62,465 bases of DNA, from contig NZ_QGKM01000078.1 of assembly GCF_003172875.1 (NCBI RefSeq), forward strand, positions 1 to 62,465. The letters are read 5' to 3'. The translations under genes and the position numbers were made by a program. The notes under the pieces are model-generated. The model was not told the origin of the DNA. It made no database searches and worked only from the letters and a program-made list of their open reading frames with translations. Numbering within the stretch: position 1 is the first letter of the stretch; each line of letters begins with the position of its first letter. The DNA is from Leucothrix pacifica (GTDB taxonomy: Bacteria > Pseudomonadota > Gammaproteobacteria > Thiotrichales > Thiotrichaceae). Shown one piece after another: positions 41,238-51,907 of the stretch.

Positions 41238-41926
41238 TATTTGTCACCTCGCTCGCGTGCCAACTCTTCCAGTTCATCTTCAACTTCATGGCTGGCAATA
41301 AAGCCTTCAGAAGTGCCTTTGAATACACGTACCGTTGCCTGCACTAAACGGAATAAGAACAGCGCAACTCCAATCGGCAAGATAGCGTAAGGAATAAAGC
41401 GCGGTAATTTTTCATACGCTTCGCCTTCATTCATCATCGGTTCTAAAAAGCGCAGAAACTCCGGCAGTGGAATATCTTCAACTTCATACCAAGCCTTTGC
41501 CAGAAACTTTTCTTCAAAGCCCAACGGGAACCAACGCCCCTCCGTGCCCGGTAAATTGGCGAAATTCGCCCAGTAATCCCACGCACCTTTCATCAATAAA
41601 GAGGCGTAAGCAATACAAATCACAGCTACAACTAGTGCAATAGTGCGACGTAGCGGCGGTGAAAAATAAGTAATTAATGCGTCAACCCCGAGATGCGCGG
41701 TGATTTTTACGCAATAGCTCATGCCAAACAGCACCAACCATGCGAATAGAATTGCTGTTGCTTCTAAGCCCCAGATCAGACCGCTATCAAAACCATAGCG
41801 AAGCACAACGTTAACAAATGTGATGATGGTCATCAGACCAAGAATCAAGGCAATCAGGTTCTCTTCTAGTGAATTGACCCAACGACCAATTAAACCCTGG
41901 GGTGCAGCTTGAGTAGTAGTACTCAT
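41237..41926 (-). CDS. dctQ: TRAP transporter small permease DctQ
   Basis: A 229-residue protein with four predicted membrane spans, the small subunit of the TRAP transporter. The loop between spans three and four is long (about 60 residues, with NLPGTEGRWFPLGFEEKF and an acidic stretch), longer than in many DctQ proteins. The cytosolic C-terminus is acidic. It is separated from dctP by a hairpin. Confidence 0.92.
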   Translation of the reverse strand: MSTTTQAAPQGLIGRWVNSLEENLIALILGLMTIITFVNVVLRYGFDSGLIWGLEATAILFAWLVLFGMSYCVKITAHLGVDALITYFSPPLRRTIALVVAVICIAYASLLMKGAWDYWANFANLPGTEGRWFPLGFEEKFLAKAWYEVEDIPLPEFLRFLEPMMNEGEAYEKLPRFIPYAILPIGVALFLFRLVQATVRVFKGTSEGFIASHEVEDELEELARERGDK

Positions 41927-41952
41927 GACTCCCTCTCTTTTCAGCGTTGCTT

Positions 41953-41990
41953 AAAAAACACAGCTCCGGCAACAAAGCCACCAGAGCTGT
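41953..41990 (-). terminator. attenuating terminator between dctP and dctQ
   Basis: Ten-base stem (41960-41969 with 41981-41990, one G-U on the minus strand) followed by six T residues on the minus strand. It sits in the 125-base dctP-dctQ gap and would let most transcripts end after dctP, with read-through for the permease genes. Confidence 0.75.
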
Positions 41991-42051
41991 CTTTCAATCG
42001 AGTTTAAACCTTGTGATATCAGTGCGTATTAGCCACTGACAGGTCTAATGC

Positions 42052-43116
42052 TTACTTCAGTGAATCGCGTAGTTCCTGAATCTGAGCCTGCAAGCCTGCA
42101 ATCTGATCCATTACGCCATTGATTTTTTGAGCCGCTTCGATGTTCTCTTTACCAACATCACCTTCAAACTGTGCCCATACCGGCTTCATTGCAGCAACCC
42201 ACTCAGCACGCTGTGCTTCGTTCAAAGTACGAACAACACCACCTGCTTTGATAACCGCAGCTTTAGCCGCCTGATTCACATTGTAAGACTCAGCATTACG
42301 TGTCTCAGTCACTTCAGCAATGATCGTCAACAGTTGCTCACGAACTTCAGGCTTCAAAGAATCAAGGAATTCAGTTGACGTTACCAACATGTAGTCAAGA
42401 ATACCGTGGTTGGTTTCAGTGGTTCCGTCCTGTACTTCGAAGAACTTCTTACCAAAGATGTTTGACCAAGTGTTTTCCTGACCATCCACAACACCTGTTT
42501 GTAGCGCGCCGTATACTTCAGAGAAAGCCATTGGCTGTGGGCTTGCACCCATTGCTGACATCTGTGCTTTTAGTACATCAGAAGACTGAACACGGAACTT
42601 CATGCCCTTCGCATCAGTAGGAACCAATAATGGCTTCTTAGCAGACATCTGCTTCATACCGTTATGCCAGAACGCCAAGCCCTGCAGACCACGACGCTGC
42701 ATGCTGTTCTTAAGAAACTGACCTGCTTCAGACTGCTGGAATGCATTGACCGCATCCACGTTGTTAAACATGAACGGAAGGTCAAAAATACGGTATTTCT
42801 TAGTGAATTTTTCAAACTTAGACAGACTAGGCGCTGCTAACTGAACATCGCCCTGAAGCATTGCCTCCAGAACCTGATCATCGTTATACAGTGTTGAGTT
42901 AGGGAAAACTTCGATACACGCTTTGCCATCCATCTCTTCGTTGATACGCTTTTCTAATAAAGAAGCAGCAATACCTTTAGGATGTTTATCAGTGTTAGTT
43001 ACGTGACTGAATTTGATTTTTACTTCGCCGTCCTGACAAGCATCTGCCGCATATGCAGACGTTGCGCCAGCCATTAGAGCGCCACTAACCATGACTGATA
43101 ACATTAATTTACGCAT
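42052..43116 (-). CDS. dctP: TRAP transporter substrate-binding protein DctP
   Basis: A 354-residue periplasmic binding protein of the C4-dicarboxylate (DctP) family. The signal peptide ends after SAYA (about residue 23). KGMKFRVQSSDV contains the conserved Arg that binds substrate carboxylate. The C-terminal 25 residues look coiled-coil. The ATG at 43116 has GAGGAGA upstream; the frame opens at 43176, but the extra residues would precede the signal peptide. With DctB/DctD beside it, C4-dicarboxylates or related acids are the likely substrate. Confidence 0.95.
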   Translation of the reverse strand: MRKLMLSVMVSGALMAGATSAYAADACQDGEVKIKFSHVTNTDKHPKGIAASLLEKRINEEMDGKACIEVFPNSTLYNDDQVLEAMLQGDVQLAAPSLSKFEKFTKKYRIFDLPFMFNNVDAVNAFQQSEAGQFLKNSMQRRGLQGLAFWHNGMKQMSAKKPLLVPTDAKGMKFRVQSSDVLKAQMSAMGASPQPMAFSEVYGALQTGVVDGQENTWSNIFGKKFFEVQDGTTETNHGILDYMLVTSTEFLDSLKPEVREQLLTIIAEVTETRNAESYNVNQAAKAAVIKAGGVVRTLNEAQRAEWVAAMKPVWAQFEGDVGKENIEAAQKINGVMDQIAGLQAQIQELRDSLK

Positions 43117-43352
43117 TGATTCTCTCCTCAAAAAAGAATAGATATAATTACGCCCCCTATGTATTTGGGGACTCACATTATATTAACAACTCGTAATCAG
43201 ATCAGAAAGTGAATCGGCAAAATAAACCAGATAACAGCCTAAATTATTGATATTTAATATTTTTTATAAACCTACTACCCGTTTAAAAAAGCATAGACAA
43301 CGCACTGATGTATAGACCCTTACCCATCCACCAAATTTTCGTGGGTAGAAGA

Positions 43353-44699
43353 TTACCCCGCCGACTGAATGCCGTGCTTTTGAATTTTATCGTAGAGTGT
43401 TTTTCGTGACACACCCAAGGCTTCGTAAGTCGCTTTCAAACTTCCCTCATGCTCGCGAATACTGGACTCAATGACTTGTTTTTCAAAGGCATTCACCTTA
43501 TCCGCTAGCGTGCCATGTTGTGGCATTAAGGTTTCAGTGCCAGCACCCACGTTGACCTGCAAGCCGATGGCATAACGCGTCGCCACGTTTTGCAGTTCAC
43601 GCACATTACCCGGCCAATCATGCGCCACCAATGAGGCGATAGTATCGGATGACACCTGCATCGGTTCTTTATGATGACGTACAGAGTTTTGATTCACAAA
43701 GGCCTGAAACAACAGGGGAATATCATCACGGCGATCACGTAAGGCTGGCACTTGTAAATTCAATACATTCAAACGGTAATACAGATCTTCCCGAAAACGC
43801 CCTTCAGCGCACTCCGTCAGCAAATCCACTTTGGTCGCCGCAATCACCCGCACATCAACCGGAATCTCCTGATTGGAGCCCAGACGAACAACCACCCTAT
43901 CCTGTAACACACGCAGCAATTTAATCTGCAATTCCACCGGCATGTTTTCGATTTCATCAAGGAATAAGGTGCCACCTGAGGCGTGTTCGAATTTGCCGAT
44001 ACGTCGCTCAGTTGCACCGGTAAATGCACCGGCTTCATGCCCGAATAACTCACTCTCAATGACACTTTCTGGCAGGCTACCGCAGTTGATTGCCACAAAA
44101 CGAGAGGTAGCGCGTGTGCCCTGCTCATGCAGACTACGCGCAACCAGGTCTTTTCCTACACCCGTTTCACCATTAACCAATACATCCACATCGATACTGG
44201 CTAAATCGAGAATTTGTTGTCGTAGCTGTTCAATAGCCGGATTAGTGCCGAGCAATTTACTCTGTAGATTGCTACCACCCTCCAACTCTGCTCTTAGGCG
44301 ACGGTTCTCCAACACCAAGCGACGCTTTTCCATGGCCCGACGTACCGCATCAACCAGCATATCCGACGGGAATGGTTTTTCAATAAAGTCATAAGCCCCG
44401 TCGCGCATCGCCTGAACCGCCATTGGCACATCACCGTGACCACTAATCAGAATCACCGGAATGGTCTCATCCAGCTTGAGAATTTCTGACATCAACTCCA
44501 GACCATCAATTCCCGGCATACGGATATCAGTCACCACAATGCCCGGAAAGTCATGACTCAACTCATCCAGTACACCAACCGCAGAAGGAAAACTTTGCAC
44601 CGGCAAACCAGCCAGCTCCAACGCCTGAGTACAGGCCTGACGCAGGTGTTTTTCATCATCCACTAGAATAATAGATTGTTGCGGTTCTGCCGTAGCCAT
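43353..44699 (-). CDS. dctD: sigma-54-dependent response regulator DctD
   Basis: A 448-residue NtrC-class regulator: receiver domain (about 1-125, phosphoacceptor Asp58 in VVTDIRMPG), AAA+ domain with Walker A GETGVGKD and the sigma-54-contacting GAFTGA loop, and a C-terminal Fis-type helix-turn-helix (GSLKATYEALGVSRKTLYDK). It is paired with dctB upstream (gap of nine bases) and lies next to the TRAP operon it probably activates. No clean GG-N10-GC promoter was found upstream of dctP. Confidence 0.95.
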   Translation of the reverse strand: MATAEPQQSIILVDDEKHLRQACTQALELAGLPVQSFPSAVGVLDELSHDFPGIVVTDIRMPGIDGLELMSEILKLDETIPVILISGHGDVPMAVQAMRDGAYDFIEKPFPSDMLVDAVRRAMEKRRLVLENRRLRAELEGGSNLQSKLLGTNPAIEQLRQQILDLASIDVDVLVNGETGVGKDLVARSLHEQGTRATSRFVAINCGSLPESVIESELFGHEAGAFTGATERRIGKFEHASGGTLFLDEIENMPVELQIKLLRVLQDRVVVRLGSNQEIPVDVRVIAATKVDLLTECAEGRFREDLYYRLNVLNLQVPALRDRRDDIPLLFQAFVNQNSVRHHKEPMQVSSDTIASLVAHDWPGNVRELQNVATRYAIGLQVNVGAGTETLMPQHGTLADKVNAFEKQVIESSIREHEGSLKATYEALGVSRKTLYDKIQKHGIQSAG

Positions 44700-44708
44700 T
44701 TACTCTCT

Positions 44709-46580
44709 TTACCTCGTGCCAGCGGACAAAGCCTGCGTGGCACTTAAATCTGCCTTCTTCAAAATAACCGTAAAAATCGCACCACCTTGCGGTCGATTAT
44801 CGATCTCAATCTTACCACCAAACTGATCAACGATGCCGTAGGTAATCGACAAGCCTAAGCCCATTCCTTCCCCTACTGACTTGGTTGAGTAAAACGGATC
44901 AAACACATGCTCGCGAAGCGCTTCAGGCACACCAGAACCACTATCAGCAATGCTCACATAGACCTTATCCGCTTGCTCAGTCACTGAGATATCCAGCATT
45001 TTCACACTCACGCTACGCATGGAATCCAAAGCATTGGACAGGATATTCACAAACACCTGCTGTAAACGTACATCTCCCGCCATCACCACCGGTGACTCAT
45101 CCGGAATAGATAGATTCACTTCAACCCCATCGTCACTAATGCGATTCGCCAGCAAGCTCAACGACTCATTAAGCGGCAAAATGATTGATACAGGGCGCAT
45201 GGAAATCGATTCATCGCGAGCATAGGTGCGCAGATTCTTAATAATACGATCCATGCGATCCGCAAGCTCGCCAATAGATTGTAGGTTTTCACTGGCCGTC
45301 GCTGTATTACCACGCTCAATAAAGGTTTTGGCGTTATCGGCATAGGAGCGAATTGCTGCCAATGGCTGGTTCAGTTCATGACTAACACCCGCTGACATTT
45401 GTCCCAGTGCAGCAAGCTTAGTTGCCTGAACTAAACCGGCTTGTGTATCGCGCAGTTCTGACTCAGCATGTTCACGCTCACGCACTTCATTGCGCAGCTT
45501 TTCATTAGTCTCACTCAGAGCCAAGGTACGCTCTTCAACCCGCCGCTCCAACTCACGACTCGTCGCATCTTTCATCGCCATACGCTCAGCTAAGCGTCGA
45601 CGACGTTGCACAATATTGGCGATAGCCAGAAGCAAACTGGCCAACATCAATGCAGCGACTGCGAGCGCCGCATTGACCCGACCGGTAATCTCATCAGCGC
45701 CGACCAATAACATCACTCGCCAACCCTCTGCAGGCATATTTTCTTGCTCAACGAAGTAGCGCTGCATCTGACCAGCATCATCAGCAAGCTGCAACTCACG
45801 CAGTACCTCATCATCCCAGCTCGCTGATTCAATGGGTAATTTCTCAAATTTATGATCACCATAACGCCGACTATCCACAATCCCTGCCATCTCTTTATCC
45901 GTCAAATCATTGACCAATTTTAAATGCCAGTCGGTATTACTCGCCAAAAACACAATACCATGAGAGTCTAAGACCATGATCTTGTCTTTGGCTTGACGCC
46001 ATTTGTTCTCAAGACCCTCCACAGTGATTTTAACGACAACCACGCCCTGTACTTTATTCGCTTGTACTACCGGATAAGCAAAGAAATAACCACGCTCACC
46101 CGAGGTTGTACCTAATGCAAAATACGTCCCTAACTCACCTTGCAAAGCAATTTTAAAATACGGACGAAAACTGAAGTTACGATCGATGAAGGTAGGATTC
46201 TTATCCCAGTTACTGGCGGCAACCGTCCAGCCATCGGGCTTCATTAGATAGACATCACTGGCACCAGACACTCTATTAATACGCGCCAGCTCCAAATTTA
46301 AAGCTCTGAGTTGTTGGGCGTCGGCAGTATTGTTGAGAACAGGAATGAGGCGTTTGTCTGCAGAGATCAGCTCTGGTAGAGCGCGGAATCGTTGTAATTC
46401 AGCATTGAGGTTTGATACTACTAGTTTCAGGGTATTGCTGCTGCGATTGCGGATTTCATCGCTGGCGACCTGCTTTGTCCAATAGGCTGTTTGCCACAGT
46501 ACCAAGGCACTAATCATTAAGCCGAAAATGATGAGTGCCTTGGTGACTTGGTGAGGTTTGAGTTGGGTAAGACGGTTCAA
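44709..46580 (-). CDS. dctB: C4-dicarboxylate sensor histidine kinase DctB
   Basis: A 623-residue inner-membrane sensor kinase: span at about 14-33, periplasmic double-PAS (PDC-type) sensor to about 300, second span at about 303-323, a coiled coil, HisKA domain with His401 in SAGVSHELNQPLA, and HATPase with the DSGSGVPEALR and GEGMGLGLSI glycine boxes. It starts at a TTG with AGGA seven bases upstream. The ligand is probably the solute taken up by the adjacent TRAP system. Confidence 0.94.
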   Translation of the reverse strand: MNRLTQLKPHQVTKALIIFGLMISALVLWQTAYWTKQVASDEIRNRSSNTLKLVVSNLNAELQRFRALPELISADKRLIPVLNNTADAQQLRALNLELARINRVSGASDVYLMKPDGWTVAASNWDKNPTFIDRNFSFRPYFKIALQGELGTYFALGTTSGERGYFFAYPVVQANKVQGVVVVKITVEGLENKWRQAKDKIMVLDSHGIVFLASNTDWHLKLVNDLTDKEMAGIVDSRRYGDHKFEKLPIESASWDDEVLRELQLADDAGQMQRYFVEQENMPAEGWRVMLLVGADEITGRVNAALAVAALMLASLLLAIANIVQRRRRLAERMAMKDATSRELERRVEERTLALSETNEKLRNEVREREHAESELRDTQAGLVQATKLAALGQMSAGVSHELNQPLAAIRSYADNAKTFIERGNTATASENLQSIGELADRMDRIIKNLRTYARDESISMRPVSIILPLNESLSLLANRISDDGVEVNLSIPDESPVVMAGDVRLQQVFVNILSNALDSMRSVSVKMLDISVTEQADKVYVSIADSGSGVPEALREHVFDPFYSTKSVGEGMGLGLSITYGIVDQFGGKIEIDNRPQGGAIFTVILKKADLSATQALSAGTR

Positions 46581-46601
46581 AAACGTGTCCTGTAAGGTGC
46601 A

Positions 46602-48272
46602 TCAAGCAGTCTTAAGCTTCTTATACTTAATACGCTCAGGGTTCAGCTCTTTATTACCATGACGGCGCTTATAGTCTTCCTCATAGTCACTGTAATTACC
46701 CTCAAACCACACCGCTTGTGAGTCGCCTTCAAACGCCAGAATATGGGTAGCAATTCGATCCAGGAACCAACGATCATGCGAGATAACCACCGCACAACCT
46801 GGGAAGTTAAGCAATGCTTCTTCCAATGCACGCAAGGTTTCCACATCAAGGTCATTGGTTGGCTCATCGAGCAGCATTAAGTTGCCGCCGGATTTAAGCA
46901 ATTTCGCCAAATGCACACGGTTACGTTCACCACCAGACAAGTCGCCAACACGCTTTTGCTGGGAATCACCCTTAAAGTTGAAACGCCCGCAATAAGCACG
47001 CGACGGTATCTGATAACCACCGACGGTAATGATCTCTTGGCCATCGGCAATTTCTTCCCAAACCGATCTATTATCATCAAGTGAGTCACGTGACTGATCA
47101 ACATAACCAATTTGTACGCTTTCACCGACAGTAAACTCACCTTTATCCGGTGTTTCTTCGCCCGTAATCATGCGAAAAAGCGTGGTTTTACCTGCACCAT
47201 TAGGCCCGATAATACCGACGATACCACCTCTCGGTAGATTGAAGTTTAGGTCTTCATACAGCACCCGCTCACCAAACGATTTACTAATGCCTTTAGCTTC
47301 AATTACCAAATCACCCAAGCGTGGGCCGGGCGCAATATAGATCTCATTGGTTTCTGAACGCGCCTGATAATCACTAGAGGATAACTCTTCAAAACGCTGC
47401 ATACGCGCTTTGCTTTTTGCCTGACGTCCCTTAGGGTTTGAGCGCACCCATTCCAATTCTTCTTTCATCGCTTTTAAGCGGCCTTGCTCAGACCTCTTTT
47501 CTTGCATAAGGCGATTTTCTTTTTGCTCAAGCCAAGAAGAATAGTTGCCTTCCCATGGAATACCTTGTCCGCGATCCAATTCCAGAATCCAGCCAGCGAC
47601 ATTATCTAAGAAGTAACGATCATGGGTTACCGCAACCACTGTACCTGCGAAGTCCTGTAGGAAGCGCTCCAACCAAGCCACAGACTCTGCATCAAGGTGG
47701 TTGGTTGGCTCATCGAGAATCAACATATCGGGAGATGACAATAACAGGCGGCACAGTGCCACACGGCGCTTCTCACCACCGGATAGTTTTGTCACATCCG
47801 CATCCCAAGGTGGCAGGCGCAACGCATCTGCAGCCACTTCAAGCGTATGCTCAAGATTTTGCACATCAGATGCCTGTAGGATATTTTCCAATCGGCCCTG
47901 CTCAGCAGCCAGCGCATCAAAGTCTGCATCAGGTTCCGCATAAGCCGCGTAAACAGCATCCAGCTTTTCCTGCGCTTCCAAAATAACTGCTAAGCCTTCT
48001 TCGACATTACCGCGCACATCTTTGTCAGGATTCAGCTGTGGCTCCTGTGCCAGATAGCCAATATTGATACCGGGTTGTGGACGCGCTTCACCGATGATAT
48101 CGGTATCCAGCCCAGCCATAATACGTAGCAAAGTAGACTTACCCGCACCGTTATAACCGAGTACGCCGATTTTGGCACCGGGGAAAAAGTTGAGGTAGAT
48201 GTCTTTGAGTATGTGCTTATTAGGTGGGACAACTTTTCCCACCCCATTCATTGTGTAAATGTATTGGGCCAT
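46602..48272 (-). CDS. ettA: energy-dependent translational throttle protein EttA (ABC-F)
   Basis: A 556-residue soluble ABC-F ATPase with two nucleotide-binding domains (Walker [10 protein letters not shown] and GPNGAGKTT; signatures LSGGEKRR and LSGGERNR) joined by the P-site tRNA-interacting linker with [20 protein letters not shown]. EttA binds the ribosomal E site and gates translation in response to the ATP/ADP ratio. The length is standard. Confidence 0.96.
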   Translation of the reverse strand: MAQYIYTMNGVGKVVPPNKHILKDIYLNFFPGAKIGVLGYNGAGKSTLLRIMAGLDTDIIGEARPQPGINIGYLAQEPQLNPDKDVRGNVEEGLAVILEAQEKLDAVYAAYAEPDADFDALAAEQGRLENILQASDVQNLEHTLEVAADALRLPPWDADVTKLSGGEKRRVALCRLLLSSPDMLILDEPTNHLDAESVAWLERFLQDFAGTVVAVTHDRYFLDNVAGWILELDRGQGIPWEGNYSSWLEQKENRLMQEKRSEQGRLKAMKEELEWVRSNPKGRQAKSKARMQRFEELSSSDYQARSETNEIYIAPGPRLGDLVIEAKGISKSFGERVLYEDLNFNLPRGGIVGIIGPNGAGKTTLFRMITGEETPDKGEFTVGESVQIGYVDQSRDSLDDNRSVWEEIADGQEIITVGGYQIPSRAYCGRFNFKGDSQQKRVGDLSGGERNRVHLAKLLKSGGNLMLLDEPTNDLDVETLRALEEALLNFPGCAVVISHDRWFLDRIATHILAFEGDSQAVWFEGNYSDYEEDYKRRHGNKELNPERIKYKKLKTA

Positions 48273-48487
48273 TTGCAGCGTACTTCCTGTTATGAATATG
48301 CACAGGATTATGCCGTATACCGGGTGTTGTTCCTAGTAACTACACAAAACTATGTATGCACTTGACCAAGTAATCTTCGAAGTCTTCGAACTAAATATTA
48401 GCTGCACTTAACTCAGATATTTTTAGCTGTAGAAAATGTAATACCCCTGCTCGTCCAACAACGCCTGAGTGCTAGTTAAAAACTAAA

Positions 48488-48750
48488 TCAGATATCATCC
48501 ACCCCAAACCCCGCCTCAACACTACCAGCAGGCTTGTACTCCGCTCCCAATGGTTTGTCATAGCCCAACTCACGCAGCACTTGAAAAACATGCGCATAAT
48601 CCAACTCACCATGATCCGGTTCAGCCCGATCAGGCACTGACGCAATTTGGTATGACCAATCAAGGGCATTATCTTGCCCCAAAGCGCTGCCAAGCCATTC
48701 TCGCCTGTGGCTAAATCACCGCGAACGGTGTTTAGCCCAAGCATAACCAA
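48488..48750 (-). pseudogene. hyi: hydroxypyruvate isomerase remnant
   Basis: Two fragments in different frames resemble hydroxypyruvate isomerase (normally about 258 residues). The first, from 48750, reads MLGLNTVRGDLATGENGLAA, matching the family region near residues 55-80. The second, in another frame and ending at 48488, reads YQIASVPDRAEPDHGELDY and GAEYKPAGSVEAGFG, matching the C-terminal 55 residues. The N-terminus and about 130 central residues are missing. It lies directly after mmsA. Confidence 0.85.
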
Positions 48751-48775
48751 GCTATTATGGTAGCTTCCCCCTCAC

Positions 48776-50266
48776 TCAAGAAGGAAACGAGAACGAAACC
48801 CCTTCCCGAACACCCGCCGAAGGCCAACGCTGAGTAATTGTCTTACGTCTCGTGTAGAACTTAATCGCATCCGGCCCATAAGCATGCAGATCACCAAACA
48901 ATGAACGCTTCCAGCCACCAAAGCTATGGTAAGACACCGGCACTGGTAACGGCACATTCACCCCAACCATGCCCACTTGAATATTGTCGGTAAAGTAACG
49001 AGCCGCTTCACCATCACGGGTGAAGATACAGGTACCATTTCCATATTCATGCGCATCGATCAGATCCATCGCTTCTTGCATGGTGTCAACACGCACCACT
49101 TGCAGCACAGGGCCAAAGATCTCTTCTTTGTAGCTGTCCATTTCAGGCGTGACATTATCGATCAGCGTGGCACCAACAAAGAAACCACCGGCAAATCCAG
49201 CGACATCAGGATTACGACCATCAACCACAACTGTTGCGCCCTGAGCTTCTGCACTGTCAATGCAACCATTCACTTTATGCTGCGCGGCTTCTGTAATCAC
49301 AGGGCCAAAGTCATTGCTGCTGTCACTAAATGCGCCCACTTTTAGCGGCTGCATCGCTTCTTTCATTTTGCTCACCAAGGCATCGGCAGCAGCATCACCC
49401 ACGGCAACGGCAACAGACAGCGCCATGCAACGCTCCCCCGATGAACCAAAGGCTGCGCCCAGTAGTTGATTGACCGCGTTATCCATATCCGCATCCGGCA
49501 TGATAATCGCGTGGTTTTTAGCGCCACCCAATGCCTGACAACGCTTACCATTCGACGTTGCTGTGGTGTAAATGTATTCAGCAATCGGTGTAGAGCCAAC
49601 AAAGCTCACCGCTTTCACACGGGTGTCTTCAAGTAGTGTATCAACCGCTTCTTTGTCACCATTGACCACATTCATTACACCTGCTGGCAAACCGGCTTCG
49701 TGCAGTAATTCTGCGATAAATAAGGTAGAGGAAGGGTCGCGCTCAGAAGGCTTGAGCACAAAGCAGTTACCGCAAACAATCGCTGCAGGATACATCCATA
49801 ATGGCACCATCGCCGGGAAGTTAAACGGCGTAATTCCGGCAACCACACCTAGTGGCTGCATCTCACTCCAGGAGTCAATCTCAGGACCAACGTTTTTGCT
49901 GTATTCACCCTTCAGCAACTCTGGCGCGTAGCATGCGTATTCCACATTCTCGATACCACGCGTTAGCTCACCCGCTGCGTCATGTGAAATCTTACCGTGC
50001 TCTTCACCAATCATGGCGCAGATTTTATCCGCATTTTCTTCAAGTAATTGTTTGAAACGGAACATAATGCGGGCACGTTTTGCCGCCGGTGTATTGCGCC
50101 ACTCCGGGAAAGCAGCCTGTGCTGCAGCGATAGCTTCTTCGACTGTTTCCTTACTGGCCAACGCAACTTGCTTGTTGACTTCACCGGTGGATGGGTTAAA
50201 TACATCCTGAGTGCGTTCTGCAGTGGTGATGCTTTCGCCGTTAATTAGGTGTCCAACTGTGCTCAT
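48776..50266 (-). CDS. mmsA: CoA-acylating methylmalonate-semialdehyde dehydrogenase
   Basis: A 496-residue aldehyde dehydrogenase of the MmsA/IolA class, oxidising (methyl)malonate semialdehyde with NAD and CoA to propionyl- or acetyl-CoA. The catalytic Cys280 lies in SSGERCMALS and the ITPFNFPAMVPLWMYP region is typical. It is 25 bases downstream of an omega-aminotransferase, which suggests that it finishes breakdown of beta-alanine or a related amino acid through malonate semialdehyde. Confidence 0.95.
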   Translation of the reverse strand: MSTVGHLINGESITTAERTQDVFNPSTGEVNKQVALASKETVEEAIAAAQAAFPEWRNTPAAKRARIMFRFKQLLEENADKICAMIGEEHGKISHDAAGELTRGIENVEYACYAPELLKGEYSKNVGPEIDSWSEMQPLGVVAGITPFNFPAMVPLWMYPAAIVCGNCFVLKPSERDPSSTLFIAELLHEAGLPAGVMNVVNGDKEAVDTLLEDTRVKAVSFVGSTPIAEYIYTTATSNGKRCQALGGAKNHAIIMPDADMDNAVNQLLGAAFGSSGERCMALSVAVAVGDAAADALVSKMKEAMQPLKVGAFSDSSNDFGPVITEAAQHKVNGCIDSAEAQGATVVVDGRNPDVAGFAGGFFVGATLIDNVTPEMDSYKEEIFGPVLQVVRVDTMQEAMDLIDAHEYGNGTCIFTRDGEAARYFTDNIQVGMVGVNVPLPVPVSYHSFGGWKRSLFGDLHAYGPDAIKFYTRRKTITQRWPSAGVREGVSFSFPS

Positions 50267-50291
50267 TATTTCTTCCTCAAAATAGGTGTGA

Positions 50292-51635
50292 TTATGCTAA
50301 TTCGTTAATTGACTCGCCGATGGCATTAATCAGATTATCAATTTCTTCGCGTTCCACGATAAACGGTAAACCTAGCTGGATAGTATCCCCGCCATAACGC
50401 ACATAAAAGCCTTTTTCCCAACATTTCATGGCGATTTCATAAGGTCGTCTTGCCGGTTCGCCAGGATAAGCTTCGATTTGTAATGCACCTGCCAAACCAT
50501 AATTGCGAATGTCGGTGATGTATTGAATGCCTTTTAGACTGTGCAGCGCTTCTTCGAATACCGGCGACATCTCTTTAACCCGCGGTACCAAATTGTCTTT
50601 TTCCAGCACATCCAACGCGGCTAAACCGGCTGCACAAGCCACCGGATGGCCTGAGTAGGTGTAACCGTGCGGCATTTCCGGCAAATAATCCGGCCCGCCA
50701 TTGTCCATAAAAGTTTGGTAAATATCGTCTGTCACAATCACCGCACCCATAGGTACTGCGCCGTTGGTTAACTGCTTCGCTACATTCAGGATATCCGGCG
50801 TCACACCAAACTCTTCTGCACCCGTATTTGACCCTACTCGGCCAAAACCGGTAATCACCTCATCAAATATCAACAAAATATTGTGCTGATCACAGATCTC
50901 ACGCAGACGTTGCAAGTAGCCAACCGGAGGTGGAATGACGCCCGCTGATCCTGCCATGGGTTCAACGATCACAGCTGCGATATTCGACGCATCATGCAGG
51001 CCGATCAGCTCAATCAACTCCTCGGCAGTATGTGCGCCAGTCTCTGGCATGCCACGGGTAAATGCATTTTCTTTAAGTAAGGTATGTGGCAAGTGGTCAG
51101 CATCCACCGCATTACCATACAACACTCGATTGGCACCGATACCACCGACACTAATGCCACCAAAGTTCACACCATGATAACCCTTTACCCGTCCGATCAA
51201 TTTGGTCTTAGTTGGCATGCCTTTTTTACGCCAGTAAGCGCGGGCAATTTTTAAGGAAGTATCCGCACTTTCAGAACCGGAATCGGTGAAAAAGACGTAG
51301 TTCAAACCGTTCGGCATAAAGTCTTTAATGCGGTTTGCCAACTTAAAAGCGCTGGGGTGACCGAATTGAAAACCCGGTGAATAATCCAGTGTGCTCAATT
51401 GCTTAGCAACTGCCTCAGCAATTTCAGGACGGCAATGCCCTGCTCCGCACGTCCATAATCCTGATAGACCATCATAAATCTGGCGACCTTCTGCATCAGT
51501 AAAGTAAGAGCCTTTTCCCGAGACAATAATGCGTGGATCATCTTTAAATTGGCGGTTAGCCGTGTATGGCATCCAGTAGGATTCTAATTGCTCGCGGCTC
51601 ATGCCTGCGGCTTTAGCGGTGTTAAATTCAGACAT
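50292..51635 (-). CDS. class III omega-aminotransferase (beta-alanine-pyruvate type)
   Basis: A 447-residue class III PLP enzyme. PLP-binding Lys287 lies in NVAKQLTNG and the preceding Asp258 in FDEVITGFGR. The close fit to omega-amino acid-pyruvate transaminases and the pairing with mmsA suggest beta-alanine to malonate semialdehyde, though other omega-amines such as taurine or GABA cannot be excluded. The LysR gene at 52990 is a candidate regulator. Confidence 0.9.
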   Translation of the reverse strand: MSEFNTAKAAGMSREQLESYWMPYTANRQFKDDPRIIVSGKGSYFTDAEGRQIYDGLSGLWTCGAGHCRPEIAEAVAKQLSTLDYSPGFQFGHPSAFKLANRIKDFMPNGLNYVFFTDSGSESADTSLKIARAYWRKKGMPTKTKLIGRVKGYHGVNFGGISVGGIGANRVLYGNAVDADHLPHTLLKENAFTRGMPETGAHTAEELIELIGLHDASNIAAVIVEPMAGSAGVIPPPVGYLQRLREICDQHNILLIFDEVITGFGRVGSNTGAEEFGVTPDILNVAKQLTNGAVPMGAVIVTDDIYQTFMDNGGPDYLPEMPHGYTYSGHPVACAAGLAALDVLEKDNLVPRVKEMSPVFEEALHSLKGIQYITDIRNYGLAGALQIEAYPGEPARRPYEIAMKCWEKGFYVRYGGDTIQLGLPFIVEREEIDNLINAIGESINELA

Positions 51636-51907
51636 AGTGACGCTCTGTAGTGACTAGGGTTTACAAGCATTCTCTGTCGTCCATAATGTTTTTAAAATAT
51701 ATTTTTATTTACACTTAGGTAAGTATTTAGTTAACTTTAAACACTCACATTTCTCGTTGCGACAATACCGCCCATCACTGCTAAGAGGTCACAGTTCATC
51801 CTTATTTAAAGACATATCATCAGTAAGTTTCGGTCAGAACTATTTTGGAAATTACTATACTGTCCTCAACAAACTAAAAAAATGATGTAACAAGGACAAT
51901 ACGATTT

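Noticed and set aside
43117-43352. Sigma-54 promoter upstream of dctP
   Set aside because: No GG-N10-GC pattern with correct spacing was found; the nearest candidate has an 8-base spacer.
48772-48957. Small minus-strand ORF overlapping the end of mmsA
   Set aside because: It lies in another frame of mmsA, shows no family features and is a shadow.
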